DNA of 45,541 nucleotides from Leptolyngbyaceae cyanobacterium CSU_1_4 (GCA_012034615.1 JAAUPA010000008.1:1-45541), one strand, 5' to 3'; shown: positions 8,836 through 17,847, numbered from the stretch's first letter. Numbers and translations: made by a program. The notes: generated by a model from the letters alone, not told the origin.

Positions 8836-10557
8836 ATGCCTTCCCCTCGCCTCTACGACTTTATTGGATTCGGTGACGAAGTTCCTGGCATTCTAGCGCT
8901 GGTTTCTGCCGCCAGAGAACACCGTCGGCAAACGGGTTCCTATCCTCGTAGCCTATTAATATTTAAAGGGAATGGGCAGATTGGCATTGGCGGTCATTTG
9001 GTGCGGGGTCGGTTGTCGTATCTCGATCGCAGCCACGTTCCTTTGAACATTCGCCAGTCGTTGGGGCTGGGTTCTTTTGGGGATGCACCTTCTCTTTATA
9101 AAGAGTTTTTGCGACGAGCCGATGTTGACCAAATTGCCCTTGATCCCCATAGAGCAGATATTGTTTTGCGGCAAATGTTGTCAGAAGCCAACGTCGATAC
9201 TTTGGGTGGGGTGGAAATTGCTTCGGTGGTGAAAGACGGTAACAAGTTGGCAGGCATCAACTTAACCAAAGGTGAAACCTACTTGGGCACCCAGTTTATT
9301 GATGCCACTGTAAACGCTGAATTAGCGCAGTTTGCTGGAGTGCGGAAGCTTAAAGGGTTTGAAACGTTTGGCTTGCCTAACTCAGAATTATCCGTCACGC
9401 TGACCTTTGAAACTGAGGGATTGAGCGTCTCTCGGTTACAAGCGATCGAATCTATTTATCTTCAGCGCTTTGCCAATCCAGCCGATGAGGAAGCCCAAAA
9501 TTGGCTGAGAGCCGCGACAGGCAATAATCTGGCGCTGGCACAACAGATTCGCCAAGATTTGAGAGATCATCAGGGCAACCTGAAAGGGCTATGGGCAGGC
9601 AATGATTATGCCGATGTGCGCAGTAAAGCGCTGTCATTGGCTTATCACGCCTTTAGAGGCACCAAACTTTCGTTGTCTGAAAGCGGCACCATTTTAGATA
9701 ACGCCAATATTGCAGTGTTTCCAGGCAATCGGTTGTCTTGGAATGCGCTGCTCTTTGATGTAAACGCGGCTGAGGCTGAGGCTTTAGCGAGAAATTCGGC
9801 ACAACCCACAGCGGCAATGCTAAAAGAGATGGGGTTTGTGCAACGCTGGTTCAAGAGCTTGGGTGCTGCTACAGTCACTCCTGCTTCTGAGCTGTATATT
9901 CGTCATGCGGGAAATGTGGCAGATGTGGTGGAACCGTTGAGCGGGGCGCAAATGTTGGCGGGGGGTGTCCCTGAGGCAGAGGCATTGGGCACGTTTGGCT
10001 ATGCGTTTGATGTTCGGGGTGGCATTGCTGGCATTGAGCGGGTGGCAAATCAGCAGGGCATCACTAGCCTACGCTTTCGGGAGCCTTTGTTTAATGTTGG
10101 CATTCGTCATGCGATCGCCCGCTCTGTCCCTAACCTGGCGATCGTCAGTCCTGCTTCGGGGTTTACGGGTTTTGCTTCTTCTGCGGGCAGAATTGTTGAA
10201 TTTAATGTGGCGGTGGGGCAAGGAGTTGGCATTGCCTGTAGCCTTGCGATGCTCAGCGGCAAAACCTTGGCAGATATTGCCAATCGCGAAGTCCGCCAAG
10301 TTTTAGCCCAAACGGGACGACTCCCCCAGATTTATGGACAGGGCAGAGCGGAAGCCCAACTTTTGGCGAGGGCAGAGCAACGGTTGGGTGATACGACGAT
10401 TCTTATTGCTAGGGCAGACGGCATCCCTGACAGCGATAGCAGCACCTCTAATAGCCTGATTGCCGCACCAGAAAGTGGTTCGCTCCGAATGGTGCGATCG
10501 TCTGGAAGAACAGCCCATGACCCTCACTCTTCGGCGCTGCAAGATGTTGTATCCTAA
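8836..10557 (+). CDS. FAD-dependent oxidoreductase, copy 1
   Basis: This is a flavoprotein of the FAD_oxidored type (573 residues). The N-terminal nucleotide-binding strand-turn-helix is unusual: YDFIGFGDEVPGILALVSAAREH, with GFGDEVPG in place of the common GxGxxG. Later landmarks are IDATVNAELAQFAG, YIRHAGNVADVVEPLSGAQMLAGG, and a C-terminal FAD-contact region (NLAIVSPASGFTGFASSAGR). I chose ATG 8836 because TAGGAG at 8822-8827 precedes it at good spacing. The substrate is unknown. A clear paralogue lies at 15862-17427; they share long identical blocks, but this copy has a longer C-terminal tail. The stop overlaps the stop of the convergent gene at 10554. Confidence 0.85.
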   Translation: MPSPRLYDFIGFGDEVPGILALVSAAREHRRQTGSYPRSLLIFKGNGQIGIGGHLVRGRLSYLDRSHVPLNIRQSLGLGSFGDAPSLYKEFLRRADVDQIALDPHRADIVLRQMLSEANVDTLGGVEIASVVKDGNKLAGINLTKGETYLGTQFIDATVNAELAQFAGVRKLKGFETFGLPNSELSVTLTFETEGLSVSRLQAIESIYLQRFANPADEEAQNWLRAATGNNLALAQQIRQDLRDHQGNLKGLWAGNDYADVRSKALSLAYHAFRGTKLSLSESGTILDNANIAVFPGNRLSWNALLFDVNAAEAEALARNSAQPTAAMLKEMGFVQRWFKSLGAATVTPASELYIRHAGNVADVVEPLSGAQMLAGGVPEAEALGTFGYAFDVRGGIAGIERVANQQGITSLRFREPLFNVGIRHAIARSVPNLAIVSPASGFTGFASSAGRIVEFNVAVGQGVGIACSLAMLSGKTLADIANREVRQVLAQTGRLPQIYGQGRAEAQLLARAEQRLGDTTILIARADGIPDSDSSTSNSLIAAPESGSLRMVRSSGRTAHDPHSSALQDVVS

Positions 10558-11378
10558 TCCTCACCGGCGACCCAGGGAATCGAGCATTGAATTCGCGTTA
10601 CTGTTGACTCTGCGGAAGGCACCGCCAAAACTTCTAGTTTGCCTCCCATCAATTCCATCAGAGTTTGGTTGATGAGGAGAGAGAATCCTGGAGAAGGCAG
10701 AGGCGTGGAGCTTGCCGGATGACTTGAAGGGGTTTGCAGCAAATGCAGTAAGTTAAGCGGTTCGCTCCAAAAGCTGAGGGGGCGATCGTCTTCGATGCAA
10801 ATGCGGATTTCTTGGGACGCTGATACTGCTTCAGTGGTGAGCCGAATGGTGCCTTCTTGCATGAGGCGAATGGGCAAATCTACCAAGCTCATCAACACTT
10901 GTGGAAACCAGTGAGGCTCAGCTAAGACGTAAACCTCTGGGCGGGGCAGGGCGATCGATAGACGCAGATTGCGATTTTGCGCTTGCAGGTGTGTCAGATT
11001 TTTCACTTCTACTAAAATGCTTTGCAAGGGTAAGGGCTGAAGATGAAATTGTTCGGTGCCGTGGGCTGCTTTAGAAATGTGGATGAGTTGGTCTAACACG
11101 CCCAACATTTTTTCGGCAGCACTGTAGGATTGGGCAATAAAATCGCGTTCTTCTGCGGGATCATCGGCTAGGTCTGCAAGAATGAGCTGGTGGAGGCTAA
11201 TGACACTGTTAATGGGCGATCGCAGTTCGTGGGCAGCGCGGGCAAGAAACCCGGCTTTAAACTGCGCCATTTCCATTGCCATTTGATAAGCCAAGCGCGA
11301 TCGTTGAAGTTCGGCTTTGAGCGCTTGAATTTCTTGAGCGGGGCTGGGAGGAGCAGAGTCGTTCATGAGCATGTGCAA
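10554..11378 (-). CDS. Histidine-kinase-like protein with degenerate ATPase domain
   Basis: The protein has a short coiled coil, then a HisKA dimerisation domain with a normal H-box (FLARAAHELRSPINSVISLHQ, His near residue 52). The ATPase part is eroded. The N-box position reads PQVLMSLVDLPIRL without the usual Asn. The G1 position reads CIEDDRPLSFW without DxGxG. Only a weak G2-like GFSLLINQTLMELMGGKLEV remains. It may act as a dimerising or phosphotransfer partner rather than an active kinase. The start is uncertain among three ATG codons at 11378, 11372 and 11366. No response regulator lies beside it. It converges on the FAD oxidoreductase, sharing bases of the two stop codons. Confidence 0.8.
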   Translation of the reverse strand: MHMLMNDSAPPSPAQEIQALKAELQRSRLAYQMAMEMAQFKAGFLARAAHELRSPINSVISLHQLILADLADDPAEERDFIAQSYSAAEKMLGVLDQLIHISKAAHGTEQFHLQPLPLQSILVEVKNLTHLQAQNRNLRLSIALPRPEVYVLAEPHWFPQVLMSLVDLPIRLMQEGTIRLTTEAVSASQEIRICIEDDRPLSFWSEPLNLLHLLQTPSSHPASSTPLPSPGFSLLINQTLMELMGGKLEVLAVPSAESTVTRIQCSIPWVAGED

Positions 11379-11404
11379 AGGTAAATCTTACGACCTCTAT
11401 CCTA

Positions 11405-11446
11405 TAATTGACACTCCCCGGCGTGAACGCACGGAGATTCTTCAAT
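11405..11446 (-). ncRNA. Right end and probable 3' end of the TnpB guide RNA
   Basis: Just past the tnpB stop on the minus strand the sequence reads GAATCTCCGTGCGTTCACGC, then CGGGGAGTGTCAA. It forms an imperfect hairpin that matches the usual right-end hairpin of cyanobacterial IS605-type elements, which ends at TCAA (11409). In studied TnpB systems this region is the scaffold end of the omega RNA, with the guide taken from the flanking DNA. Here that flank would be the DNA below 11409. The RNA limits are inferred. Confidence 0.5.
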
Positions 11447-12636
11447 CTACGAGCCAACTTGCAGAGACAGGTTTGCACCAGCCCATGTAGCGGTCGATTC
11501 TCCTGAAGTGTTGCTCATGTCTAGCATGAAGGTTCCGACGTGCCCCGCCGTACCCAATCCCCGACTCAGGATATTCCTAGCGGCGTTATGATCTCGGTCT
11601 AACTCACAGCCACACTGACAAATGTGAGTGCGAACTGAGAGCGACTTTTTCACCATCACCCCGCAGCTAGAGCATTCTTGGCTCGTGTAGTGAGGGGGAA
11701 CAGCGATGGTGATCTTTGAGAACACTTTGCCAAAATATTCCAACCACACCCGAAACTGATACCAAGATGCATCGTTAATCGATTTCGCCAGACCCTGATT
11801 CTTCACCAGATTCTTGATTCTCAAATCTTCGTAAGCGACCAGGTCGTTTGACCGGATGACGGAACGCGCCAGCTTAACGGCGTGATCTTTTCGTTGCCTA
11901 CTTATTTTGAGATGGCGTTTTCCCAGAATCACTCTAGCTTTTCGACGATTCCTTGAACCTTTAACCTTCCGACTCACCCGTCTTTGAGAACGCTTAAGAA
12001 CCCGCTCACCTTTCCGAAGGAAACGAGGATTTTCAACCCTTGCGCCCTTAGAGTCGGTATAGAACTCTTTCAAGCCCACATCTAAGCCCACAGCAGTTCC
12101 AGAGGGTGCAATCGTTTCTGTTCTATCGACCTGAACGCAAAACTGAACGTACACGCCATCGGCTCTTTTCACTAACCTGACCCGCTTAATTTGGTCAAGT
12201 GAGTAGAAATGCAAATCCCGAGTGCCTTTCAGATTGAGCTTGCCGATGCCGTTTTTATCGGTGAACGTAATTGACTGGCGATCATTCGCTAACTTCCAGC
12301 CAGAGGTTTTGTATTCGACTGAACGGCAGTCTTTTGAAATTGCGGAAAGCCCTTTTTACCAGGCACTCCTCTTTTGCAATTCTCATAGAACCTTGAGATA
12401 GCTGACCATGCCCGTTCTGCGGCGGCTTGCCGAGCCATTGAATTTAGTTTATTGGCAAACGGGAACTCTTTAGCCCACAAAGCGCAATGCCGTGAAAGCT
12501 CAACCCAAGATTTAGCTTGCCCATCCATCCAGAGACGAATTGATTTATTGCGAATGAATTGAGTTGTTCGGATCGCTTCATCAACTGCCTGACGCTGGGC
12601 AACTTTACCGTAGGTTTTGAACTCCAGAACTAGCAT
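11447..12636 (-). CDS. tnpB: TnpB RNA-guided nuclease of an IS200/IS605-type element, one frame error
   Basis: TnpB proteins are RNA-guided DNA nucleases encoded by IS200/IS605-group elements. The N-terminal part (12289-12636) holds LEFKTYG, the helical RNA-binding region and GFPQFQK. The C-terminal part has all three RuvC acidic sites: GLDVGLKEF, LVAYEDLRIKNLVK and CELDRDHNAARNI. It also has the zinc finger CSSCG...CQCG. The frame breaks in TTTT at 12332-12335 (plus strand); one more base gives QKDCRSVEYKTSGWKLANDRQSITFTD and a protein of about 397 residues. With that fix the nuclease looks intact. A good RBS (AGGAGG, plus-strand 12643-12648) precedes the ATG. No tnpA gene is present, so it is a tnpB-only element. 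Confidence 0.9.
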
Positions 12637-12650
12637 GGCTTTCCTCCTGT

Positions 12651-12677
12651 TCTTATGATGGCATGGTCATCATAAGA
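12651..12677 (-). other. Perfect hairpin just upstream of tnpB
   Basis: A 10-bp perfect stem (TCTTATGATG and CATCATAAGA) with a 7-base loop lies directly before the tnpB RBS. In IS605-type elements a subterminal hairpin at the left end is recognised by the transposase. In the transcript it could also shape tnpB expression. The motif GGGGCTTTAAACCC near 12714-12727 may mark the left end itself. Confidence 0.6.
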
Positions 12678-12774
12678 AGTATTGAACCCGGAAGAGACGT
12701 CGTCTAGAAGGACGGGGCTTTAAACCCATTTTTTCGGTAAAGCTGGGTTTTCTAGTGCAGTGAAATAGATTCGA

Positions 12775-12915
12775 CATTGCTGAATGGCAGTATGAATCCT
12801 TGAACTGCTATTGCTCTGATCGCCCCTAAATCCTCCATTCTGGGGAACTTCCAAACCTCAAAGTCCCCTAGAATGGGAGATTTAAGGGGCAAATTCATAC
12901 CGTGATTCAGCAATG
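12775..12915. mobile_element. Palindromic MITE, about 141 bp
   Basis: The ends are inverted copies: CATTGCTGAAT..GTATGAAT at 12775-12797 against 12893-12915, with four mismatches in 23. The interior also pairs: GCCCCTAAATCCTCCATTCT near 12820 against the complement of GAATGGGAGATTTAAGGGGC, so almost the whole element can fold into one hairpin. TAGATTC occurs on both sides, within a few bases of each end, and may be a target duplication. It has no gene. It lies between the tnpB element and modBC. Confidence 0.75.
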
Positions 12916-12925
12916 CCCTAGATTC

Positions 12926-12957
12926 ATCACACTCGCATTAGAATCACACTCGCATTA
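12926..12957. repeat. Tandem duplication across the modBC stop codon
   Basis: The 15-base word ATCACACTCGCATTA occurs at 12926-12940 and again at 12943-12957 (period 17). The modBC stop codon (plus-strand TCA at 12944-12946) lies inside the second copy, so the last codons and stop of modBC are duplicated downstream. Confidence 0.95.
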
Positions 12958-14809
12958 AAATAAGTCGCACTGGATCTAATTTTATAGACCAGGGATGGGG
13001 ATAATTTTTCAAGGTGAGCCAAGTTTCTTTAAAGACTTCTGCTTGCAGATGATAGTCCTCTATGTGAGTGGGAGCGGAGTTGAACTTGAGAAACACGGTC
13101 ATTCGATGGGGCGTTTCGCTCGTTTTTGTGAGCCAGCAGAGGAATAAGTTGGGGTCAGGGCGATCGCTATCTAAGGGGTTTACAAACACAATTTGGTGCG
13201 CGCGAATGCCGACATAACCTAGAGCGCCGGGAATGGGTTCTGCGACCTGCAACCGGATGCCCCAATCGATCGCTTCAATGTGAGTGGAAGACAGAGCAAC
13301 GGCACGGGAGAAATTTTTGCATCCGGTGAGTTGAGCGACGGTGTAGGTTGCCGGACGATCGAAGATGGCTTGCTTTGCGCCTTGGGCGATCGCTTGACCT
13401 TGATCTAGCACCAGCAAATTTGGGCACACGCGATAGGCTTCTTCTAAGTTATGCGTAACCAATAGCGTTACGCCAGGATAATCTGCTAATTGAGTGATCA
13501 TTTGCTGTTCTAATTGACTGCGTAAGAACGTGTCGAGCGCCGAGAAAGGTTCGTCGAGCAAGAGCACCTCAGGCTGACTGACCAAGGCTCTGGCTAAAGC
13601 GACTCGTTGCTGTTGCCCACCCGAAAGCTGATGGGGATAGCGATCGCCATACTCTGCCAATTGCATGGCTATTAATTGGGTATTAACTTGTTGTTGTACT
13701 GATTGTTGTACTGATTGTTGCACCAATTTTTGTACCGACTGCGATCGCAGTTTCGACAAGCCAAAAGCAATGTTTTGAGAAACGGTCAGGTGAGGAAATA
13801 ATGCATAGTTTTGTACCAAAAAACCAACGCGGCGATCGCGGCTCGGAACGTTAATTCCGCGTGCAGAATCAAATAATACGCGCCCATTGAGAACAATTTT
13901 TCCCTGGCTGGGTGTTTCAACTCCGGCAATGCAGCGCAAAATCATACTCTTACCTGCTCCAGAGGCACCTAACACGCCTAAGGGCTCTTGATCCGCACTT
14001 AAAGAGACGTTGAGGTGAAAATTAGGCAATTGCTTTTGAATGGCGACCCTGAGGGCAGAGGAAGGAAACCCTAGGAACGAAGCAGGAGATTCAGAAGATT
14101 GTGCGCCCCAGTTCTCATTTTTTTTTCGTTGCCTTAGCGGTTGCTGGCGGGTTTGCCAGCGGGTTTGCCAGATATTAACGGCAACCATTCCAGACATAGA
14201 GAGGCAGAGAATGGCGATTGTCCAAAAGCCAGCTTCGTGGGTGGCTCCGGCTTCTACTGCAAAATAAATTGCCATTGGAATAGTTTGGGTTTCCCCAGGA
14301 ATATTGCCTGCCAACATCAGCGTTGCGCCAAATTCACCCAAGGCACGGGCAAAGGTCAGCAGGGTTCCAGCAAAAATACCTGAAAGCGATAATGGCATGA
14401 GAATTCGCCAAAAAATTCTCCACTCAGATGCACCTAAAGTTCGAGCAACATTAAGAAAATTAGCATCAACCTGTTCAAATGCGCCTAATGCAACACGGTA
14501 CATTAAAGGAAACGAAACCACGATCGCAGCAACGATCGCACCATACCCCGTAAAAACAACGCTAAAGTTAAGTGGAATGAGAAGCTTGCCGATCGCCCCA
14601 TTTTTGCCAAAAAGCAATAGCAAAAGGAACCCCACAACAGTGGGTGGAAGAATTAAGGGTGAAATCAATAGGCTCTCTATCAAAAACTTTCCTTTACCCC
14701 GATAGTTCAGCATCCAATAGGCAGCGGCAATGCCTAAAAAGAAAGTGGCGATCGTGGAAAAAAGTGCTGTTTTTAATGAAATCCACAAGGGAGATAAATC
14801 GGAGGGCAT
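12944..14809 (-). CDS. modBC: Molybdate ABC transporter permease-ATPase fusion
   Basis: This single protein joins ModB and ModC, an arrangement known in cyanobacteria. Residues 1-215 are the inner-membrane permease, with several membrane segments and the EAA-type loop ARTLGASEWRIFWRI. After a linker, the ATPase starts near residue 260: Walker A GASGAGKS, signature LSGGQQQRVALARAL, Walker B VLLLDEPFSALD and switch His in LLVTHNLEEA. A C-terminal TOBE-like region (YVGIRAHQIVF) follows. It powers molybdate uptake with ModA. The ATPase helical region holds a 12-base in-frame tandem repeat (13691-13738, plus strand) encoding QSVQ-type units. It starts 12 bases after modA, so the two are one operon. 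I saw no clear ModE operator. Confidence 0.95.
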   Translation of the reverse strand: MPSDLSPLWISLKTALFSTIATFFLGIAAAYWMLNYRGKGKFLIESLLISPLILPPTVVGFLLLLLFGKNGAIGKLLIPLNFSVVFTGYGAIVAAIVVSFPLMYRVALGAFEQVDANFLNVARTLGASEWRIFWRILMPLSLSGIFAGTLLTFARALGEFGATLMLAGNIPGETQTIPMAIYFAVEAGATHEAGFWTIAILCLSMSGMVAVNIWQTRWQTRQQPLRQRKKNENWGAQSSESPASFLGFPSSALRVAIQKQLPNFHLNVSLSADQEPLGVLGASGAGKSMILRCIAGVETPSQGKIVLNGRVLFDSARGINVPSRDRRVGFLVQNYALFPHLTVSQNIAFGLSKLRSQSVQKLVQQSVQQSVQQQVNTQLIAMQLAEYGDRYPHQLSGGQQQRVALARALVSQPEVLLLDEPFSALDTFLRSQLEQQMITQLADYPGVTLLVTHNLEEAYRVCPNLLVLDQGQAIAQGAKQAIFDRPATYTVAQLTGCKNFSRAVALSSTHIEAIDWGIRLQVAEPIPGALGYVGIRAHQIVFVNPLDSDRPDPNLFLCWLTKTSETPHRMTVFLKFNSAPTHIEDYHLQAEVFKETWLTLKNYPHPWSIKLDPVRLILMRV

Positions 14810-14821
14810 AACGGAAGCACT

Positions 14822-15616
14822 CTATTTTGGTAGGATGAACCCATACTTTTTGAAGACTAACTGCGCTCGATCGCTCTCTAAGAATTGCACAAACTCGATC
14901 GCTGCCTGTAGATTTTTGCTACGCTTCAACACCGCGATCGGGTAGACAATCGGAGAATGAGTCGTCTCGGAAGCCAGGGCTACAACTTTCACCGGCTTTG
15001 AGATTTGGGCATCGGTGAGATAAACAATTCCCGCCTCGGCATTGCCGCTCTCGACGGCTGCCAACACTTGCCGCACATTGTTAGCGTAAACAAATTTAGG
15101 TTTTAATGAATCATAGATTTTTAGCTTTTGGAAAACTTCTGCCGCATATTTTCCTGCCGGAACGCTGCGAGGCTCCCCGATCGAAATTCGCTTAACGGCT
15201 GAACTTTGTAAACTGCTGAAATTGGTGATGCCTTGAGAGTCAGACAGGACGATTAAAGCCAGCCGATTTTTTACTAAGTCGCTGCGTGTTCCAGCCCGCA
15301 GTTCTCCCTGGTCTTCCAATGCATCCATTGGCTCTGTTGCCGCCGAAATAAAAACATCAGCCGGGGCACCATTTTGAATTTGTTGGAGCAATGCACCCGA
15401 CGCACCGAGGTTATAAGTCAGATCTACACTAGGGTTGCTCTTTTGGTAGAGCGGTTTAATGTCTTCTAAGCTGTCTTTGAGGCTTGACGCAGCAGAGATA
15501 AGCAAAGTGGTTTGAGCCGGGTTGATGGCAGGCGTTGGCATGATCAAACGCAGTCCTAGCGCGATCGCCAAACCGACAAAGATCATTCTGACCCCGGTCA
15601 AGCGAGTTCGTTTCAT
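14822..15616 (-). CDS. modA: Molybdate-binding protein
   Basis: ModA is the periplasmic binding protein that gives molybdate (or tungstate) to ModBC. I start it at ATG 15616 (MKRTRLTGVRMIFVGLAIALG), which provides a signal peptide or anchor; an upstream start would add ten unneeded residues. Ligand-site landmarks are ISAASSLKDSLEDI, NLGASGALLQQIQNGAPADVF, and IGEPRSVPAGKYAAEVF. The C-terminal AGIVYLTDA region is also typical. Length is about 264 residues. It is the first gene of the modA-modBC operon, which is flanked by two copies of an FAD oxidoreductase. Confidence 0.95.
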   Translation of the reverse strand: MKRTRLTGVRMIFVGLAIALGLRLIMPTPAINPAQTTLLISAASSLKDSLEDIKPLYQKSNPSVDLTYNLGASGALLQQIQNGAPADVFISAATEPMDALEDQGELRAGTRSDLVKNRLALIVLSDSQGITNFSSLQSSAVKRISIGEPRSVPAGKYAAEVFQKLKIYDSLKPKFVYANNVRQVLAAVESGNAEAGIVYLTDAQISKPVKVVALASETTHSPIVYPIAVLKRSKNLQAAIEFVQFLESDRAQLVFKKYGFILPK

Positions 15617-15861
15617 AAACCCAACCCACCCTAAGAGATTCAACAATTCATGATTCTAACAACACAGATTTTAATCCCATAAAGGCTGATACGAAATGGA
15701 TGAAGGCAAGTAAACTTGGGTAATAAGAAAATTGCTGATTGAGAAGCCCGGCGAGGAGGCAAAAGCTCATTCTTTGTGATGAGGCTAAAACTGCTTGTGT
15801 GCGGGGAATAAGATAATTGGGTGGGTCGTTTACCGTCATTCACTGATTCACGTTTTTGATT

Positions 15862-17427
15862 ATGCCTTCTACTCCACGCTCCTACGACTTGATTGTTTTT
15901 GGTGATGAGGTTCCGGGCGTGCTTGCCCTAGTGGCAGCCGCCCGGGAACATCGGCGGCAGACCAGGCGATATCCTCGCAGCTTGCTTTTGTTTAAGGGCA
16001 GTTCTTTAGAAGGAATTGGCGGACATTTGGTGCGGGGAAAATTGGCATATCTCGATCGCAGCAGCGTTCCGCCCGAACTGCGCCGTTCTTTGGGGCTGGA
16101 GACATTTGGCGATCCGTCGGCGATTTATCAGGAGTTTTTGCAGCGATCGGGCGTTGTTCGCATTGCCCTTGATCCGCGTAAAGCAGATGCCACCCTGCGA
16201 CAAATGCTAACCGAAGTGAACGCCGCCATTCTCAGCCGTGCCGACATTGAATCAGTGTTAAAAGAGAATCACTTAATCACAGGAATTCGCTTGACCAACG
16301 GCGATACTTATTGGGGTAAACAGTTTGTCGATGCAACAGTCAATGCCGAACTTGCTCAGTATGCGGGTGCCCAAAAGCTGCCCGGTTTTGCCGGACTGGG
16401 TTTGGCTAATTCAGAGTTACCTGTAACTTTAGTGTTTGAAACCGAAGGAATTACGGTTCAAAAACTTCAACAAATTGAGTATGAATATCTGCAAAAATAT
16501 ACCAACCGCGCTGATATTTCCGCCCAAAAAACCTTGAATATCATGGCGGGTGATCACTCAACGTTTGTCCAGCAGCTTCACAAAAGCATGATCGACCCAC
16601 AGGGCAAATTGCGTCCTATGTTTGCAGGGGTTGATTATATTGATGTTCGGAGTAAGGCGCTATCGATCGCTTATCATGCTTTCCGGGGCACTTCGTTGTC
16701 TTTAGAAGAGAGTGGCGCTATTCTCGACAATGGTAACATTGCTCTTCTTTCGGGTGGACGGCTTTCGTGGAATGCGCTGTTGTGCAAAGTGAGTGCATCT
16801 GAGGCAGAAGCGATCGCCCGCGCGGATGCCAAACCTACTGCTAGTATTCTGCAAGAATTCAAATATGTAGAGCAATGGTTCAAAACTTTGGGTGCTACAG
16901 CCGTTTCACCTGGCTCTGAACTCTACATTCGTCATGCTGGTAATGTTACAGGGTTTGTAGAGCCTCTGAGCGGTGCTCAAATGTTGGCAGGGGGCGTTCC
17001 CAACACTGAAGCATTGGGAACCTTTGGTTATGCATTTGATGTTCGCGGTGGAATTGCCGGAATTGAAAAGCTTGCTAACGAAAAAGGAATTAATAGCGAT
17101 TTGTCGTTTACCGCCCCATTGTTTAACATCGGCATTCGTCATGCTTTAATGAAAGTCATCCCCAATTTAGCCGTGGTCAGTCCGGCTTCGGGGTTTGATG
17201 GCTACGCTTGTGCGACCGGAAGAATTGTTGAATTTAATGTGGCAGTAGGTCAAGGAGTGGGCATTGCCTGTACCTTGGCGCTGCGGAGCGATCGCCAGTT
17301 AGCCGATATTACCAATGGCGAAGTTAGAAAAATCTTAGAAAAAACAGGGCAGCTTCCCAAAATTTACGGCAGAGTTGATGTAGCCGCCTCAAAAAAATTA
17401 AATGATTTTGAAAGCCGCATTGCCTAG
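15862..17427 (+). CDS. FAD-dependent oxidoreductase, copy 2
   Basis: This is a paralogue of the gene at 8836-10557, colinear along nearly all its 521 residues. It has the same GDEVPGVLALVAAAREHRRQT nucleotide-binding start, VDATVNAELAQYAG, and a near-identical block from YIRHAGNV to FGYAFDVRGGIAGIE. It lacks the extra C-terminal tail of copy 1. I chose ATG 15862 because it aligns with the start of copy 1. The reaction is unknown. Its stop codon lies inside a short tandem repeat. Confidence 0.85.
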   Translation: MPSTPRSYDLIVFGDEVPGVLALVAAAREHRRQTRRYPRSLLLFKGSSLEGIGGHLVRGKLAYLDRSSVPPELRRSLGLETFGDPSAIYQEFLQRSGVVRIALDPRKADATLRQMLTEVNAAILSRADIESVLKENHLITGIRLTNGDTYWGKQFVDATVNAELAQYAGAQKLPGFAGLGLANSELPVTLVFETEGITVQKLQQIEYEYLQKYTNRADISAQKTLNIMAGDHSTFVQQLHKSMIDPQGKLRPMFAGVDYIDVRSKALSIAYHAFRGTSLSLEESGAILDNGNIALLSGGRLSWNALLCKVSASEAEAIARADAKPTASILQEFKYVEQWFKTLGATAVSPGSELYIRHAGNVTGFVEPLSGAQMLAGGVPNTEALGTFGYAFDVRGGIAGIEKLANEKGINSDLSFTAPLFNIGIRHALMKVIPNLAVVSPASGFDGYACATGRIVEFNVAVGQGVGIACTLALRSDRQLADITNGEVRKILEKTGQLPKIYGRVDVAASKKLNDFESRIA

Positions 17428-17445
17428 AATATAGAGCCTAGAATA
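17422..17445. repeat. Tandem duplication across the FAD oxidoreductase stop codon
   Basis: GCCTAGAATA occurs at 17422-17431 and 17436-17445 (period 14). The TAG stop of the oxidoreductase gene is in the first copy. Confidence 0.9.
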
Positions 17446-17472
17446 CAAACAAGAAATTACCTTATTTCATCA

Positions 17473-17847
17473 TTATTTAAAGTGCTGTCTAAGAACGTCA
17501 AAGCGAGAACAATGCCAATAGTCGATATGTGAAATGATCAGTTCTTCCTGATTGACTTCTAGTTCACTCCAACCTGCGATCGCAATTCGCGGTTTCCAAG
17601 GGAGGGGCGTTGTCCAGCTTAAGGTCCAGTCAGAGCGAATTTGGTTGCCGTTGCGCTTTATTTCGTGAAGATCAAGCTGGGGGGCGGTGAACCACGTCTC
17701 GATGAATTGAATGGTGCGTTGATAGCGATCGCGCCCCCGAAACTCACTCATCGGATCTTTGAAGTAGACATCTTCTGCATAAATGCTGTAGGTCTGGTTT
17801 TTCGGAAACCGTCGGTAGTCTGCTTGCAAAACTTCTAGAATATCCAT
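17473..17847 (-). CDS. DUF2358 protein
   Basis: A protein of 124 residues that resembles DUF2358, common in cyanobacteria and plant plastids, with a predicted NTF2/SnoaL-like fold. Landmarks are YAEDVYFKDPMSEFRGRDRYQR near the N-terminus and WTLSWTTPLPWKPRIAIAGWSEL in the middle. No catalytic role is established. It converges on the FAD oxidoreductase, and a possible small membrane protein ends ten bases upstream of its start. Confidence 0.8.
   Translation of the reverse strand: MDILEVLQADYRRFPKNQTYSIYAEDVYFKDPMSEFRGRDRYQRTIQFIETWFTAPQLDLHEIKRNGNQIRSDWTLSWTTPLPWKPRIAIAGWSELEVNQEELIISHIDYWHCSRFDVLRQHFK

Noticed and set aside
15640-15843. Two minus-strand short frames between modA and FAD oxidoreductase copy 2
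   Set aside because: They overlap in different frames, lack an RBS, and look like random hydrophobic sequence.
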